From an uncultured Bacteroidales bacterium (GTDB lineage: Bacteria > Bacteroidota > Bacteroidia > Bacteroidales > WCHB1-69), in assembly GCA_900315705.1 (NCBI GenBank), contig ONAB01000002.1:207083-271082 (forward strand): DNA of 64,000 nucleotides, given 5' to 3'. The notes under the pieces are model-generated. The model was not told the origin of the DNA, made no database searches, and saw only the letters and a list, made by a program, of their open reading frames with translations. Shown here in pieces: positions 38,269 through 47,549 of this stretch; positions within the stretch are counted from its first letter, which is position 1, and the number at the start of each line of letters is the position of its first letter. The translations under genes and the position numbers were made by a program.

Positions 38269-38794
38269 TGCCTGTAAGTTTTTCGGAATAAGTACTGACC
38301 GCCTCGAGATATTTCAAATAATTGCTGTTCACGGCATCGATGAAAAGGTCATAGGAATTCTGGCTCTCAGGGTCGCGACCCACGATGAACTTGGCGTGCG
38401 AGAGGGCGAGAATGGCCTGCATCGGCATATTCGGGCGATAACTGAAATCTATCAGCAAATCATAGTCCTCCTTCAGGAAATCGTGGATTTGCTCCATATT
38501 CGGGATACCGTACCAGTTGAGATGTTTCTGACTGAAATAGTCGGCCGTCAACTGAGGCAGACAGTAGAAGGGAACCTCCTTGTCGTTGACATAACCGATG
38601 AGGCGCACCTGATGCCCGTGTTCCTGCAATTTTGAAAAGATGTAGAATATTTCCTTATAGGAATCCTCGTCGGTAATTTCGCACAAAATCCCAATGGACC
38701 TTGCCCGTGACAAAGACACGATGGAAACATTTCTATCTGGCTTGTTTTCAGCAAGATATTTGTTGAAAAAATACTTCTTTATAAAAGAGAACAT
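38258..38794 (-). CDS. DUF6913 family protein
   Basis: A 178-residue soluble protein with the pattern of the Bacteroidota DUF6913 family (N-terminal F-I-K-K-Y-F-F-N-K-Y, internal L-I-D-F-S and A-K-F-I-V-G). No catalytic motif is recognisable. It overlaps dapA by 11 bases, so the two are probably translationally coupled, an arrangement I recall from other Bacteroidales. Confidence 0.78.
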   Translation of the reverse strand: MFSFIKKYFFNKYLAENKPDRNVSIVSLSRARSIGILCEITDEDSYKEIFYIFSKLQEHGHQVRLIGYVNDKEVPFYCLPQLTADYFSQKHLNWYGIPNMEQIHDFLKEDYDLLIDFSYRPNMPMQAILALSHAKFIVGRDPESQNSYDLFIDAVNSNYLKYLEAVSTYSEKLTGNDR

Positions 38795-38862
38795 ATTATT
38801 GGCACTATATACAATAAAGGCCGCAAACTTACAAAAAAAATTGGATTTATGGCTACAGAAAT

Positions 38863-38894
38863 AAAAAAACAGCGGAAACCTCTTTCCGCTGTTT
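38863..38894 (-). terminator. Terminator of lpxD-lpxC
   Basis: Inverted repeat AAACAGCGGAAA / TTTCCGCTGTTT with a four-base loop. On the minus strand it is followed by a run of T, so it ends the lpxD-lpxC transcript. Confidence 0.82.
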
Positions 38895-38971
38895 CAAACC
38901 ATTAACCTATGTAAGATAATTGAAAACTATTGAAATAGTATTTCTAAAATCACTTATGCTTTACGAAGGTT

Positions 38972-39904
38972 TTATTCAAAAGTTACAAAAAAATCCTCAT
39001 TATGAGAAATTTCCTTGGCCAAGGAGGTGTTGGCGAAGTGTCCGGGGCGGCTGGCGATGACCTCTGCACGCAACGGGACACCCAGCAAATAGAGGTCTCC
39101 CACCAGGTCGAGGAGCTTATGGCGAGCTGGCTCATTGGAGTGCCGCAACGTGATGTTATTGAGCACGTGGTCGGGCGTCACCTTGATGTTGGACTTGTTG
39201 AAGAACTGGGCGAGTTCCTTCAGGACGTTCTTCTCGGGCACCTTATCGACAAACACGATGGCGTTCTCCAGGTCGCCGCCGCGCACCAGTCCGTTCTGGA
39301 TGAGGAACTGAAGTTCATCAAGGAACACGAAGGTGCGGCAATCATAGACCTCGGGGTAAAAGTCCTCGATGTTGTTGAGGACAGCCTGCTGGTCGGCGAG
39401 CACCTTGGTGCCGTAGTCGATGTCAACGGTCATCTTGAAGTGGTCGGCGGGGCGGATGGTGAGTTGCACATCCTTCTCGGGTATGGAGAAGGTGATCTCC
39501 TTTTTCACGGTGCCATATTTGCGGGGGGCATCCAAGGTTTTGAGTCCAGCCTCGCGGAGCATTTCCACATAAACGCGGGAACTGCCGTCAAGGATCGGGG
39601 TTTCGGGGCCTTGGATGAGCACTCTGACATTATCGATGCCCATTCCGGCGAGGGCGGCCATCAAATGCTCGATGGTGTGCACCTGGGCTTCCCCCTCCTT
39701 GATGGAGGTGCCACGGGAGGTGTCGAAAACATTATCAGGGATGGCTTTCACCGTAGGAGTACCGGGCAGGTCGGTGCGCACAAACTGCACGCCAAAATCC
39801 GCAGGAGCGGGTTCAAAGGTAACGGTGACTTGCTGTCCGGTGTGAAGTCCCCGGCCGGAAACGGATATCGGGGACGCGACAGTGGTCTGATACTGCATAG
39901 TCAA
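38972..39904 (-). CDS. lpxC: UDP-3-O-acyl-N-acetylglucosamine deacetylase (stand-alone LpxC)
   Basis: A 310-residue zinc amidase, the committed step of lipid A synthesis. It starts with I-S-V-S-G-R-G-L-H-T-G; the zinc-binding H-T-I-E-H-L-M-A-A-L-A-G and the later H-K-L-L-D-L-V-G-D motif are present. In most Bacteroidota LpxC is fused to a C-terminal FabZ dehydratase, giving about 460 residues. Here the protein stops at F-F-V-T-F-E and no FabZ-like frame follows before the terminator, so this is a non-fused form. Confidence 0.92.
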   Translation of the reverse strand: MTMQYQTTVASPISVSGRGLHTGQQVTVTFEPAPADFGVQFVRTDLPGTPTVKAIPDNVFDTSRGTSIKEGEAQVHTIEHLMAALAGMGIDNVRVLIQGPETPILDGSSRVYVEMLREAGLKTLDAPRKYGTVKKEITFSIPEKDVQLTIRPADHFKMTVDIDYGTKVLADQQAVLNNIEDFYPEVYDCRTFVFLDELQFLIQNGLVRGGDLENAIVFVDKVPEKNVLKELAQFFNKSNIKVTPDHVLNNITLRHSNEPARHKLLDLVGDLYLLGVPLRAEVIASRPGHFANTSLAKEISHNEDFFVTFE

Positions 39905-39938
39905 TGATTATGTTGGTTTTTTAGTGGTTCTTTGGTGA

Positions 39939-40952
39939 TTACTCGTCTTTTTTCTTCAAGTCGCGGACATCGTTGAAGAGTTCGGGGAGTTTGCGTCTAT
40001 AGACGATGAGGCGGCGTTCCTCGCCGAGGGGGATGGCAGGATTGCCGAGGTACATTCCGGGTTTAAGGGAGTGTGACACGCCGGCCTGGGCGCCCACCAC
40101 AGTGCCGTCGTCGATGGTGATATGGCCTGCCACACCAGCTTGGCCAGCGAAGATGCAGTGGCGTCCGATTTTGGCGGATCCGGCCACACCCACCTGGGCA
40201 GCCATTCCGGTGCCCTCGCCCACGGTGACATTGTGCGCGATCTGCACGAGGTTGTCGATTTTCACGTTGTCTTCAATCTTGGTGGAGCCCATCGTGGCCC
40301 TGTCGATGCAGGTGTTGGCCCCGATTTCGACGTTGTTGCCGATGACGACGTTGCCGATCTGGGGGATTTTGAGGTACTGGCCGTCGTGTGGCGCGAAGCC
40401 GAAGCCGTCGGCACCGATGACCGCTCCCGCGTGCAGGATGCAGTCGTTGCCGATCTCACAGCCGGCATACACCTTGACGCCCGCGTAGAGGGTGGTGCGG
40501 TCCCCTACCCTCACGTTGTCGCCGACGACGGTCTGGGGATAGATGGAGGCGCCGTTGCCCACCACAGCGTTCTCGCCGATGCTGACGAACTCGCCGATAT
40601 AGACATTCTGGCCGATGGTGGCCGTCGGGGCGATGCAAGCCTTGTCGGAGACGCCCACCTTGCGGGGCAGGTTCTCCTGGTAGAAGTTCAGCAGCTTGGC
40701 AAACGCCAGGTAGGAGTTCTCAACCTTGATGAGGGTGCAGGGCACATCCTGTTCAGGTTCAAACGACTTGTTGACGATGGCCGCGGTGGCGCGGGTGGTA
40801 TAGATATAATGGGTGTATTTCGGATTGGAAAGGAAGGTCAGGCCGCCGGGCACGCCCTCCTCGATTTTGCAGATGGTGGTGATGGCCGCGTCTGCATCGC
40901 CCACCACTTCGGCGGAGAGCAGCTCTGCAATTTGACGAACGAGATACTTCAT
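39939..40952 (-). CDS. lpxD: UDP-3-O-acylglucosamine N-acyltransferase
   Basis: A 337-residue acyltransferase of lipid A synthesis. The N-terminal uridine-binding domain is followed by a left-handed beta-helix of hexapeptide repeats (for example I-G-Q-N-V-Y-I-G-E-F-V-S-I-G-E-N), and the conserved catalytic histidine lies in the A-P-H-D-G region. I start at the ATG at 40952 (M-K-Y-L-V-R-Q) because the 8 extra residues of the longer frame would put the start upstream of the likely transcript start. It is transcribed with lpxC, 34 nt downstream. Confidence 0.92.
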   Translation of the reverse strand: MKYLVRQIAELLSAEVVGDADAAITTICKIEEGVPGGLTFLSNPKYTHYIYTTRATAAIVNKSFEPEQDVPCTLIKVENSYLAFAKLLNFYQENLPRKVGVSDKACIAPTATIGQNVYIGEFVSIGENAVVGNGASIYPQTVVGDNVRVGDRTTLYAGVKVYAGCEIGNDCILHAGAVIGADGFGFAPHDGQYLKIPQIGNVVIGNNVEIGANTCIDRATMGSTKIEDNVKIDNLVQIAHNVTVGEGTGMAAQVGVAGSAKIGRHCIFAGQAGVAGHITIDDGTVVGAQAGVSHSLKPGMYLGNPAIPLGEERRLIVYRRKLPELFNDVRDLKKKDE

Positions 40953-40972
40953 AGCTTCTTTTCTTTTGGGGT

Positions 40973-41008
40973 GCAAAAATACACTTTTAATCTATTTTTT
41001 TATCTTTG
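40973..41008. promoter_or_regulatory. Divergent promoters for lpxD and the alpha-2-macroglobulin gene
   Basis: On the minus strand 40973-40981 reads TATTTTTGC, a -7 box for lpxD. On the plus strand TATCTTTG at 41001-41008 is a -7 box for the macroglobulin gene starting at 41030. Confidence 0.6.
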
Positions 41009-41029
41009 CAAGCACAAATAATACTGGAT

Positions 41030-44000
41030 ATGAAAAAAGCCCGCTCCCTTCTCCGCTGTCTTTTCTTATTTATAACCATATCTACGACAGTTTGTTATGG
41101 ACAATCACAGCCTGTCAGCGAGTCATACGAATCCTTATGGAAACGCTACGCCAACGCCAACAAGGCGCTGGTGCGCGACGCCAACAGGCTGCTGGACACC
41201 ATTGAGATGAAAGCCCTGTCGGAGAACAATGAATACCAGCAGTTCCGCACCCATTACGAGCGGGTGTCGCTCAACCAACGCTACTATGGGCAATTGGAAT
41301 GGTACTACAAGTACACGGTGCTCTATCTGGATTCGATGAAACAGCGGCCCCATAGCGAAGCATACATCTGCCTGTACAATTATATAATAGGTTCGCTGCT
41401 GGAACACACTGCCAACAACAACTACCGTTCCTCCTCCATCGGGCAAGACGACCTGCACCGGATAGACGAGTGGTCAACGCATGATATTCTGATGGCTGCG
41501 AAACGGTATATGGACTCCTGCTTCAACAATATTGAGGCGCTTTATACGATACCCGTGGAGGATTTTGAGTTTATGCTCGTCCCGGTGCCCGAATCCCGCA
41601 TCCTGCGCCCCACCCTTCTCGACCTACTGGTGCAGGACCGCATCGAGCACAAAGGCCCGTCAACCATGACCATCAGTTTGATAGACAAAGCCCTGGAGCT
41701 ACACAACGCGCCCGAAGACCGGACCATACGCATCGACTACGAGATTCTGAAACTCAGCTTCCAGCACACCGGCCTCTCCTACCCCATTGAAGAATGCCCT
41801 TATTGGACTCATCTGGAGTCCTTGCGCCAGACCTACGGCGACGACGAGGCCTTCGACTATGCGGCGGGAGTTGCCCTGCACAAACTTTCGCTTTCCAACA
41901 GCAAGGACTCCATCACAGACACCGAGCTGCGCGCCCTCGCCTACTTCGAGAACATCATCCAGAACGGAAAGACGCCCTATTTCGTGAACAACGCCCAATA
42001 CTACAAGGAGCAGATCTCCAAACCGCATTTAATAATGACCAGCGTTCAGAGTGACTTCATCCCGTCCCCGAAACTGCTCCTGCCCATCACCTACTATCAC
42101 GTGGACCATTTCTACGTCAGCGTCTATCCCATCATAAAAAAGGATATTTCCTTGGAATATCATTTTGATGTAGACAGCAATCACCATAAATACAACCCGC
42201 ATTTGTCCGCCGAAGAGGTGAAGAAGTTAGGCGACCGCGTACAATTCAAGGAGTTCACGTTGAAAGTTCCCTACGACTACAACCTTTACACCACGGACTT
42301 GTGGCTCGACTCGCTTCCCATCGGTTATTACGCGGTGATTCTGCATCCCAATGCCGAATGGGACACCAGCACCACGCTGATGAACACCATTCTTCACGTA
42401 ACGGACACCAAAGTCACATACTGGAATGTGGACAAAAAAGTGTTCATCGGGGCCAACAGCCGCACTTCCGGCGAACCCCTGGCCCACAAACGGGTCCGAA
42501 CGAACCCCATCCGGTGGCATTCTGTCTACACCGAGCACTATACCAACCCGATGGGTGAGACCAGGGTGCCTGGAAAATACGATCGCGTATGGTCCAGTTC
42601 CGATTACGGGCTCAAGGTCTGTAATCATCACGATGTTTATCACACCTCCTACGAATCACCCACGTGCCGCCGCTATTCCATCCCCGACCGCAAAAAAAGG
42701 ATAAAAGACCTGAACCACGACAATGTCCGCATCTTCACCGACCGCACGCTTTACCGGCCGGGGCAGCCCCTTTACTTCAAAGTGCTGGCCTCTAAGGATG
42801 GCAAGGTGTGCGCCGACCTGCCCTTGGAGATAGAATTAAGGGACAAGCATTGGAAGACGGTGGACTCGCTGAAGATGACCACCTCGGAGTTCGGCAGCGC
42901 CGCCGGACAGTTCAAGATTCCCGTCAGCGAAATCGGTCACTACTCGCTCATCGTGCGATACAAGCTGAAAAGCTACCGCGAAGACAAGTACCTCTCCATA
43001 GAGGTGGCGGAGTTCAAGCTCCCCACCTTCAAGGTTGCACTGGAGCCCGACACGGTGGAGACGGGTATGGGCGACACGCTGTCGGTACACGGCACTGTGA
43101 CCTCCCTCAACGGGGTTCCCGTCTCGGGCGCCGCGGTAGTACTGAATTACATTTTCTTCAGCACCAAAGTAAAACACGAGGTCATCACCGACGCAGAGGG
43201 CCGGTTCAACGATATCTTCCTCACCCCCGCTTGGGATTCTTCCTACCCATTGGGAATTGAAGTCGTGGCCACCGACGTAAACGGTGAGACCCAGTCGTGT
43301 CGTAGCGTACAGAGAATCTATATGGAGCCGCTCCATATCGGCATCCTCAACCTGTCTAACATCAACCAGACCAAGACCGACACCGTGCGATGGATCATCC
43401 GTCCCGAGAACCACTCTAAAGTGCTGCTCCCCACCCCCATAGAGGTGCGTGTGGAGCGACTGGAGATGCCATCAGACTATCGCGAATATCTGTTTCAGGA
43501 TCGTAAAAAGCCTTCGCAACCGCTGTACGATGAAGACGTCTACCAACGCTATTTCCCGCAATACACGCTAAACACCGATGAGAAAAGCATCAGCACCTGG
43601 CCCGTGGCCGAAGTGCTTTTCCAGACTACCAAAGTGTGCAAGCCCGACTCTCTGCTTGAGATCGACATCCGCCGCTGGCCGATGGGACAATACCGTGCCA
43701 CCTTCACCGGCACCGACAAGTTCGGCAACGCGGAGACCGTGTCGCAGACCTTCCGCATCACGCGCTCGGATCTCTCGCTCACCAACCGTTTCGAGCCCAT
43801 CTGGGTGGAACTGGACAACGCTCCGCAACGCGGCGAGAATCTGGATATCATCGTAGGCTCCTACCTGCGCAATGCGGTTATGATATGCGATGTTTACCAA
43901 GGGAAACGGCATCTTTCCACCCAGAAAGTCTATTTGGACCAGGAGCAGAAACTCCTCTCCATAAAAACGCGCAAGAAAGGGCATCGCTCGCTGACCGTAC

Positions 44001-47000
44001 ATGGACGTATCGTACTGAACGGCCAACTCTACCACGCGGAACGGCACACGATGTTTCCAACGGAAATGCCCAAAGTCAAGAACGCTGACTTGGATTTGAC
44101 GCTTACCCACTGGAACAACCTGCTGGAACCCGGCAGCGAAGAGCAGTGGGAGCTGGAAATCAAGGAGGAAAAGCGTCCTTTGAAAAGCACCGCGGAGCTG
44201 CTTACCTGGATGATCGACTGCAGCCTGTACGAACTCGGGATGCGTACGCCTTCCCACTCCATTTTTCCCGCCCAAGGCATCATCCCCCTGCCAAAAAACA
44301 ATTATCAGAGGCCCATATCCTCAAACTTCAAGGATATCTCCAAACCGATATTACTGCTTAAATCCCCCTATCTTCATCAGCTAAAATATACTTTGACCGA
44401 CAAGAATTACGAATCTTTGGACTTGAACTTCTATCGGGATAGCAAGAACTACTATCAAGAGGTTGTCATTTCTTGGGAGCCCCCTGTATTCGATCCCGAC
44501 AACACCACTTCCACCTCCACGGTGCGCGTCAACCGCAGCGATGGCCGGCAGGTCATCATAGACGGGGTGCGTGTGCGGGATAACGGAAAGACAAGGCACA
44601 AAAACGAGGCCCTGCTGGGCGGCAGCGGCCGTGGGGCAGGCAACGAGTTGTCAGAAGTTGTGGTGGAAGAAGAATATGATGAGGTTCCTCCGATGTACTT
44701 CGCTGAGGAAGAACACGACATCAAGATACGGAGCAATTTTGTGGAGACGGCCTTTTTCCAGCCGCAGCTGCGCACGGATGCCGAAGGCAAGGTCAAGATC
44801 CGTTTCACCCTGCCCGACCAGTACTCCAAGTGGCAGTTCTTCGCCCTGGCACACACGCAGGATATGAAAACCGGCGATCTCTCCGAGTTCGTCCAGAGCC
44901 GCAAGACGCTGATGATCCAGAGCAACGCGCCCCGTTTCTTCCGTGAGGGCGACACGATGCGTTTCCAGATCAAGATCTCCAACATCTGCGACGCTGCCCT
45001 GGACGGCCAGGCACGGCTGGAATTCTACAATCTGGAGACCACGGAGCCCATTGAGATGCTGGCCGATGCGGAAGAGGTGATGAAAGCCTTCCACTGCGAC
45101 GCCAAACAGAACATCAACGTAAACTGGCAGATTGTCATCCCCAAGAATGTGGAGGCTGTCGGCTACCGCGTGCTGGCCAAAGCGGGCCGCTACGGCGACG
45201 GCGAGGAGCGTGCCGTACCTGTCTTGTCCAACCGCGCCCTGATGACCGAGTCGATGCACTTTGTGGTGCCCGCCGATAACGACACCTCCTTCACGTTCAA
45301 GCGGTTCAAGGAGAGCAGCTCCCCCACCCTGCAGCACTACAGCTACACGATGGAAATCACGGCCAACCCCACCTGGCTGGCCATACAGTCGCTGCCCTAC
45401 CTGATGCAGTACCGTTACGATTGCAACGAGCAGACCTTCTCCAAACTGTACGCCAACGCCATCGCGCTCCACATTGTGAACCATAACCCGACCATCGCGG
45501 AGACTTACGAAAAATGGCGCACCGACACGGTCCACCAATCTTTGGAATCGCCGCTGATGAAAAACGAGCAGCTCAAGAACATCCTCCTGGAGGAGACGCC
45601 GTGGGTGTGGAACGCACAACGCGAGAAACAGCAGCGGGTGACGATGGCCAACCTGTTCGAGAAGCACAACCTGGAGAGCCAGATCAACCGCCAGTTCAAG
45701 AAGCTGCTGAACAACCAGATGAGTGACGGCGGCTGGGGCTGGTTCGGCAACCGATACTATTCGGAGTACATCACCAACCACATCGTGGCCGGCTACCGCA
45801 AGCTGCAGCATCTCGGCATCGAAGTGCCGGAGGCCAGGTCGATGATACGGCAGGCCATCCGGAGTATGGACACCGCCCAGGCGCGCGCCTACCGCAGCTA
45901 TCTTACCGCCAAGGCCAAGAACCCGAAGCTCTCCTTCTATATTTCAGAGACGGATGTCCAGTATCTTTACGCCCGCACTTTCGGCGATGTGGACAGTGAA
46001 TGGCTGGCACAGCCCTATGTGCAGAACCTGCTCGCGTACGCACAGAGAGGCATTTTCGATGCCAGCTACACGCGCCAAGCCGAGGTGGCCCTCATCCTGC
46101 ACCGCACCGGCTTTGAGAAGAAATCGCAGGAGATTATGGAGGCCATCCGCCAGCAGTCGGTCTATAGCCGCGACCAGGGTATGTACTGGCGCAGTCCCTA
46201 CATCGGCCGCACGGGATGCTACTATTATCCCTGGTACGAGGCGCCCATCGAGCGCCAGGCCCTTCTGATAGAGGCCTTCACCGAGATATCGCCCGACAGC
46301 CGCGAGTTGGAGGCGATGAAGCAGTGGCTGCTGTCGCAACGCAAGGGCAACTTCTGGTCGAACACCAAGGCCACGGCGGAGGCCATCTACGCGCTGCTGC
46401 TGAACGGCCATCCGGAGACGCTTTCGCAGTCTACGACCACCATCACCGTCGGCGGGGAGACCTTCACGCCCGGCACCGACAAGGAGGCCGAGGCGGGCAC
46501 AGGCTATCTGCAGCACGTCTGGAAGCAGACGGATGTAACGCCCGCATTGGGGAACATCCGAGTGCAGACCGACGAGGCGCATTCCGCCTTCGGGGCCTGC
46601 TACTGGCAGTATTTCGAGGATATGGACAAGGTGACCGCCGCCAACGAAGGGTTGTATGTGGAGCGCGCCCTGTTCCACCAGGCCGCCTCCGGCGAGGGGC
46701 CGAAGCTCGACTCCGTCACAACAGCCAACCCCATACGGCTCGGGGAGAAGATCACCGTGCGGCTGGTCATCAAGAGCGACCGCGACCTAGAGTATGTGCA
46801 CGTCAAGGACCTGCGCGCATCGGCGTTCGAGCCCGTGAACATCCACGAGCGCTACGGCTGGCAGAACGGGATGAGTTACTACGAGAGTCCGCGCGACGCG
46901 GCCACCAACTTCTTCTTCACACGGATGAACAAGGGCACCTACATCCTGGAATACGAGCTCATCGCCACGCAGACGGGCACCTTCTCGCACGGGGTCACCA

Positions 47001-47071
47001 CAGTGGAGTGCATGTACGCACCGGAGTACCGGGCGCAGAGCGAAGGGAAAACCGTGAGAATTAAGAATTAA
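41030..47071 (+). CDS. Bacterial alpha-2-macroglobulin family protease trap
   Basis: A 2013-residue exported protein with a signal peptide (M-K-K-A-R-S-L-L-R-C...V-C-Y-G-Q). Macroglobulin-type beta domains run through the first 1200 residues, including F-T-D-R-T-L-Y-R-P-G-Q-P-L-Y, the MG2 hallmark. The alpha-2-macroglobulin signature (Q-P-Q-L-R-T-D-A-E-G-K, then L-P-D-Q-Y-S-K-W) follows. The thioester motif C-N-E-Q lies in R-Y-D-C-N-E-Q-T-F, so trapping chemistry is likely intact. Near residue 1190-1220 there is a TonB-plug-like R-V-N-R-S-D-G-R-Q-V-I-I-D-G. The protein should shield the envelope from proteases. The chosen ATG directly follows the -7 box; the last residues I-K-N come from a heptamer repeat. 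Confidence 0.88.
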   Translation: MKKARSLLRCLFLFITISTTVCYGQSQPVSESYESLWKRYANANKALVRDANRLLDTIEMKALSENNEYQQFRTHYERVSLNQRYYGQLEWYYKYTVLYLDSMKQRPHSEAYICLYNYIIGSLLEHTANNNYRSSSIGQDDLHRIDEWSTHDILMAAKRYMDSCFNNIEALYTIPVEDFEFMLVPVPESRILRPTLLDLLVQDRIEHKGPSTMTISLIDKALELHNAPEDRTIRIDYEILKLSFQHTGLSYPIEECPYWTHLESLRQTYGDDEAFDYAAGVALHKLSLSNSKDSITDTELRALAYFENIIQNGKTPYFVNNAQYYKEQISKPHLIMTSVQSDFIPSPKLLLPITYYHVDHFYVSVYPIIKKDISLEYHFDVDSNHHKYNPHLSAEEVKKLGDRVQFKEFTLKVPYDYNLYTTDLWLDSLPIGYYAVILHPNAEWDTSTTLMNTILHVTDTKVTYWNVDKKVFIGANSRTSGEPLAHKRVRTNPIRWHSVYTEHYTNPMGETRVPGKYDRVWSSSDYGLKVCNHHDVYHTSYESPTCRRYSIPDRKKRIKDLNHDNVRIFTDRTLYRPGQPLYFKVLASKDGKVCADLPLEIELRDKHWKTVDSLKMTTSEFGSAAGQFKIPVSEIGHYSLIVRYKLKSYREDKYLSIEVAEFKLPTFKVALEPDTVETGMGDTLSVHGTVTSLNGVPVSGAAVVLNYIFFSTKVKHEVITDAEGRFNDIFLTPAWDSSYPLGIEVVATDVNGETQSCRSVQRIYMEPLHIGILNLSNINQTKTDTVRWIIRPENHSKVLLPTPIEVRVERLEMPSDYREYLFQDRKKPSQPLYDEDVYQRYFPQYTLNTDEKSISTWPVAEVLFQTTKVCKPDSLLEIDIRRWPMGQYRATFTGTDKFGNAETVSQTFRITRSDLSLTNRFEPIWVELDNAPQRGENLDIIVGSYLRNAVMICDVYQGKRHLSTQKVYLDQEQKLLSIKTRKKGHRSLTVHGRIVLNGQLYHAERHTMFPTEMPKVKNADLDLTLTHWNNLLEPGSEEQWELEIKEEKRPLKSTAELLTWMIDCSLYELGMRTPSHSIFPAQGIIPLPKNNYQRPISSNFKDISKPILLLKSPYLHQLKYTLTDKNYESLDLNFYRDSKNYYQEVVISWEPPVFDPDNTTSTSTVRVNRSDGRQVIIDGVRVRDNGKTRHKNEALLGGSGRGAGNELSEVVVEEEYDEVPPMYFAEEEHDIKIRSNFVETAFFQPQLRTDAEGKVKIRFTLPDQYSKWQFFALAHTQDMKTGDLSEFVQSRKTLMIQSNAPRFFREGDTMRFQIKISNICDAALDGQARLEFYNLETTEPIEMLADAEEVMKAFHCDAKQNINVNWQIVIPKNVEAVGYRVLAKAGRYGDGEERAVPVLSNRALMTESMHFVVPADNDTSFTFKRFKESSSPTLQHYSYTMEITANPTWLAIQSLPYLMQYRYDCNEQTFSKLYANAIALHIVNHNPTIAETYEKWRTDTVHQSLESPLMKNEQLKNILLEETPWVWNAQREKQQRVTMANLFEKHNLESQINRQFKKLLNNQMSDGGWGWFGNRYYSEYITNHIVAGYRKLQHLGIEVPEARSMIRQAIRSMDTAQARAYRSYLTAKAKNPKLSFYISETDVQYLYARTFGDVDSEWLAQPYVQNLLAYAQRGIFDASYTRQAEVALILHRTGFEKKSQEIMEAIRQQSVYSRDQGMYWRSPYIGRTGCYYYPWYEAPIERQALLIEAFTEISPDSRELEAMKQWLLSQRKGNFWSNTKATAEAIYALLLNGHPETLSQSTTTITVGGETFTPGTDKEAEAGTGYLQHVWKQTDVTPALGNIRVQTDEAHSAFGACYWQYFEDMDKVTAANEGLYVERALFHQAASGEGPKLDSVTTANPIRLGEKITVRLVIKSDRDLEYVHVKDLRASAFEPVNIHERYGWQNGMSYYESPRDAATNFFFTRMNKGTYILEYELIATQTGTFSHGVTTVECMYAPEYRAQSEGKTVRIKN

Positions 47072-47093
47072 GAATTAAGATTTGAGATTTGAA
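47059..47093. repeat. Heptanucleotide tandem repeat spanning the macroglobulin stop codon
   Basis: Units AATTAAG three times, then ATTTGAG and ATTTGAA. The stop codon (47069-47071) falls inside unit two. The same AATTAAG unit occurs at the clpC end. Confidence 0.85.
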
Positions 47094-47094
47094 T

Positions 47095-47138
47095 GCAAAA
47101 CAAAAAAGCAAGACGATGGTCTTGCTTTTTTGTTTTGC
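47095..47138. terminator. Bidirectional terminator between the macroglobulin gene and the tRNA fragment
   Basis: Perfect 20-base inverted repeat (arms 47095-47114 and 47119-47138) with a GATG loop; the arms hold A6 and T6 runs, so it can stop transcription in both directions. It probably served the minus-strand tRNA gene before the element integrated. Confidence 0.85.
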
Positions 47139-47162
47139 GGAGAGAGCGAGATTCGAACTCGC
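47138..47162 (-). tRNA. 3' fragment of a serine-type tRNA (attachment-site scar)
   Basis: Read on the minus strand it gives the T arm GCGAG-TTCGAAT-CTCGC followed by the acceptor 3' strand TCTCTCC and discriminator G. The G73 and TCTCTCC acceptor fit tRNA-Ser. Upstream bases on the minus strand do not continue as an anticodon arm or a D arm, so only the 3' part is present. This is the usual remnant left when an element integrates into a tRNA 3' end. Confidence 0.75.
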
Positions 47163-47549
47163 GGTTATATCGCCCCCTCCATATTGTCAAGATTATTTTT
47201 GCAAATATCTGAATGTTAATTATTTACAATTATATCTTTTAGTCAAATTTGCATTGCTTTGTCTCATTTCTGTCTCAGTACAAAGCAATAAAAATAACTG
47301 ATTATCAATCAGTTATCAGCATATTGATTTCGCCGTTTTTGCCGTGCAAAAGCGGCGTTTTCGTTTTATTGTTTCAAAGAGCGCAACAAGGGAAAAAATC
47401 CCATCTGTTTTTTGTATTAAAAAAATAACTATCTTGCAGCCAGAGAGTTACAAACATTTTTTGTAACAAATTTTGCTGCAAAGCCTGCTACAAAATTTGC
47501 TGCAAAAACACATAAGTTTTTCGGATTTATAATCCTTAAAACCAAAATT
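47163..47549. other. Left-end control region of the integrated element
   Basis: This 387-base AT-rich stretch has no credible gene. It holds AACTGAT/ATCAGTT (47296-47314), a terminator-like hairpin CGCCG/CGGCG with T-runs (about 47331-47365), GTTACAAA/TTTGTAAC (47447-47467, 5-base loop) and two copies of the odd palindrome TTTGC-T-GCAAA (47472-47482 and 47496-47506) 24 bases apart. The last three lie just upstream of the first gene and look like repressor operators. Confidence 0.6.

Noticed and set aside
36061..38277. A 738-codon open frame opposite the M14 peptidase and dapA genes.
   Set aside because: Antisense shadow; no start context or family.
47089..47301. Frame of 70 codons starting over the terminator and the tRNA fragment.
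   Set aside because: The E-R-A-R-F-E-L-A stretch is the usual translation artefact of a tRNA T arm; the region is the attachment scar and terminator.
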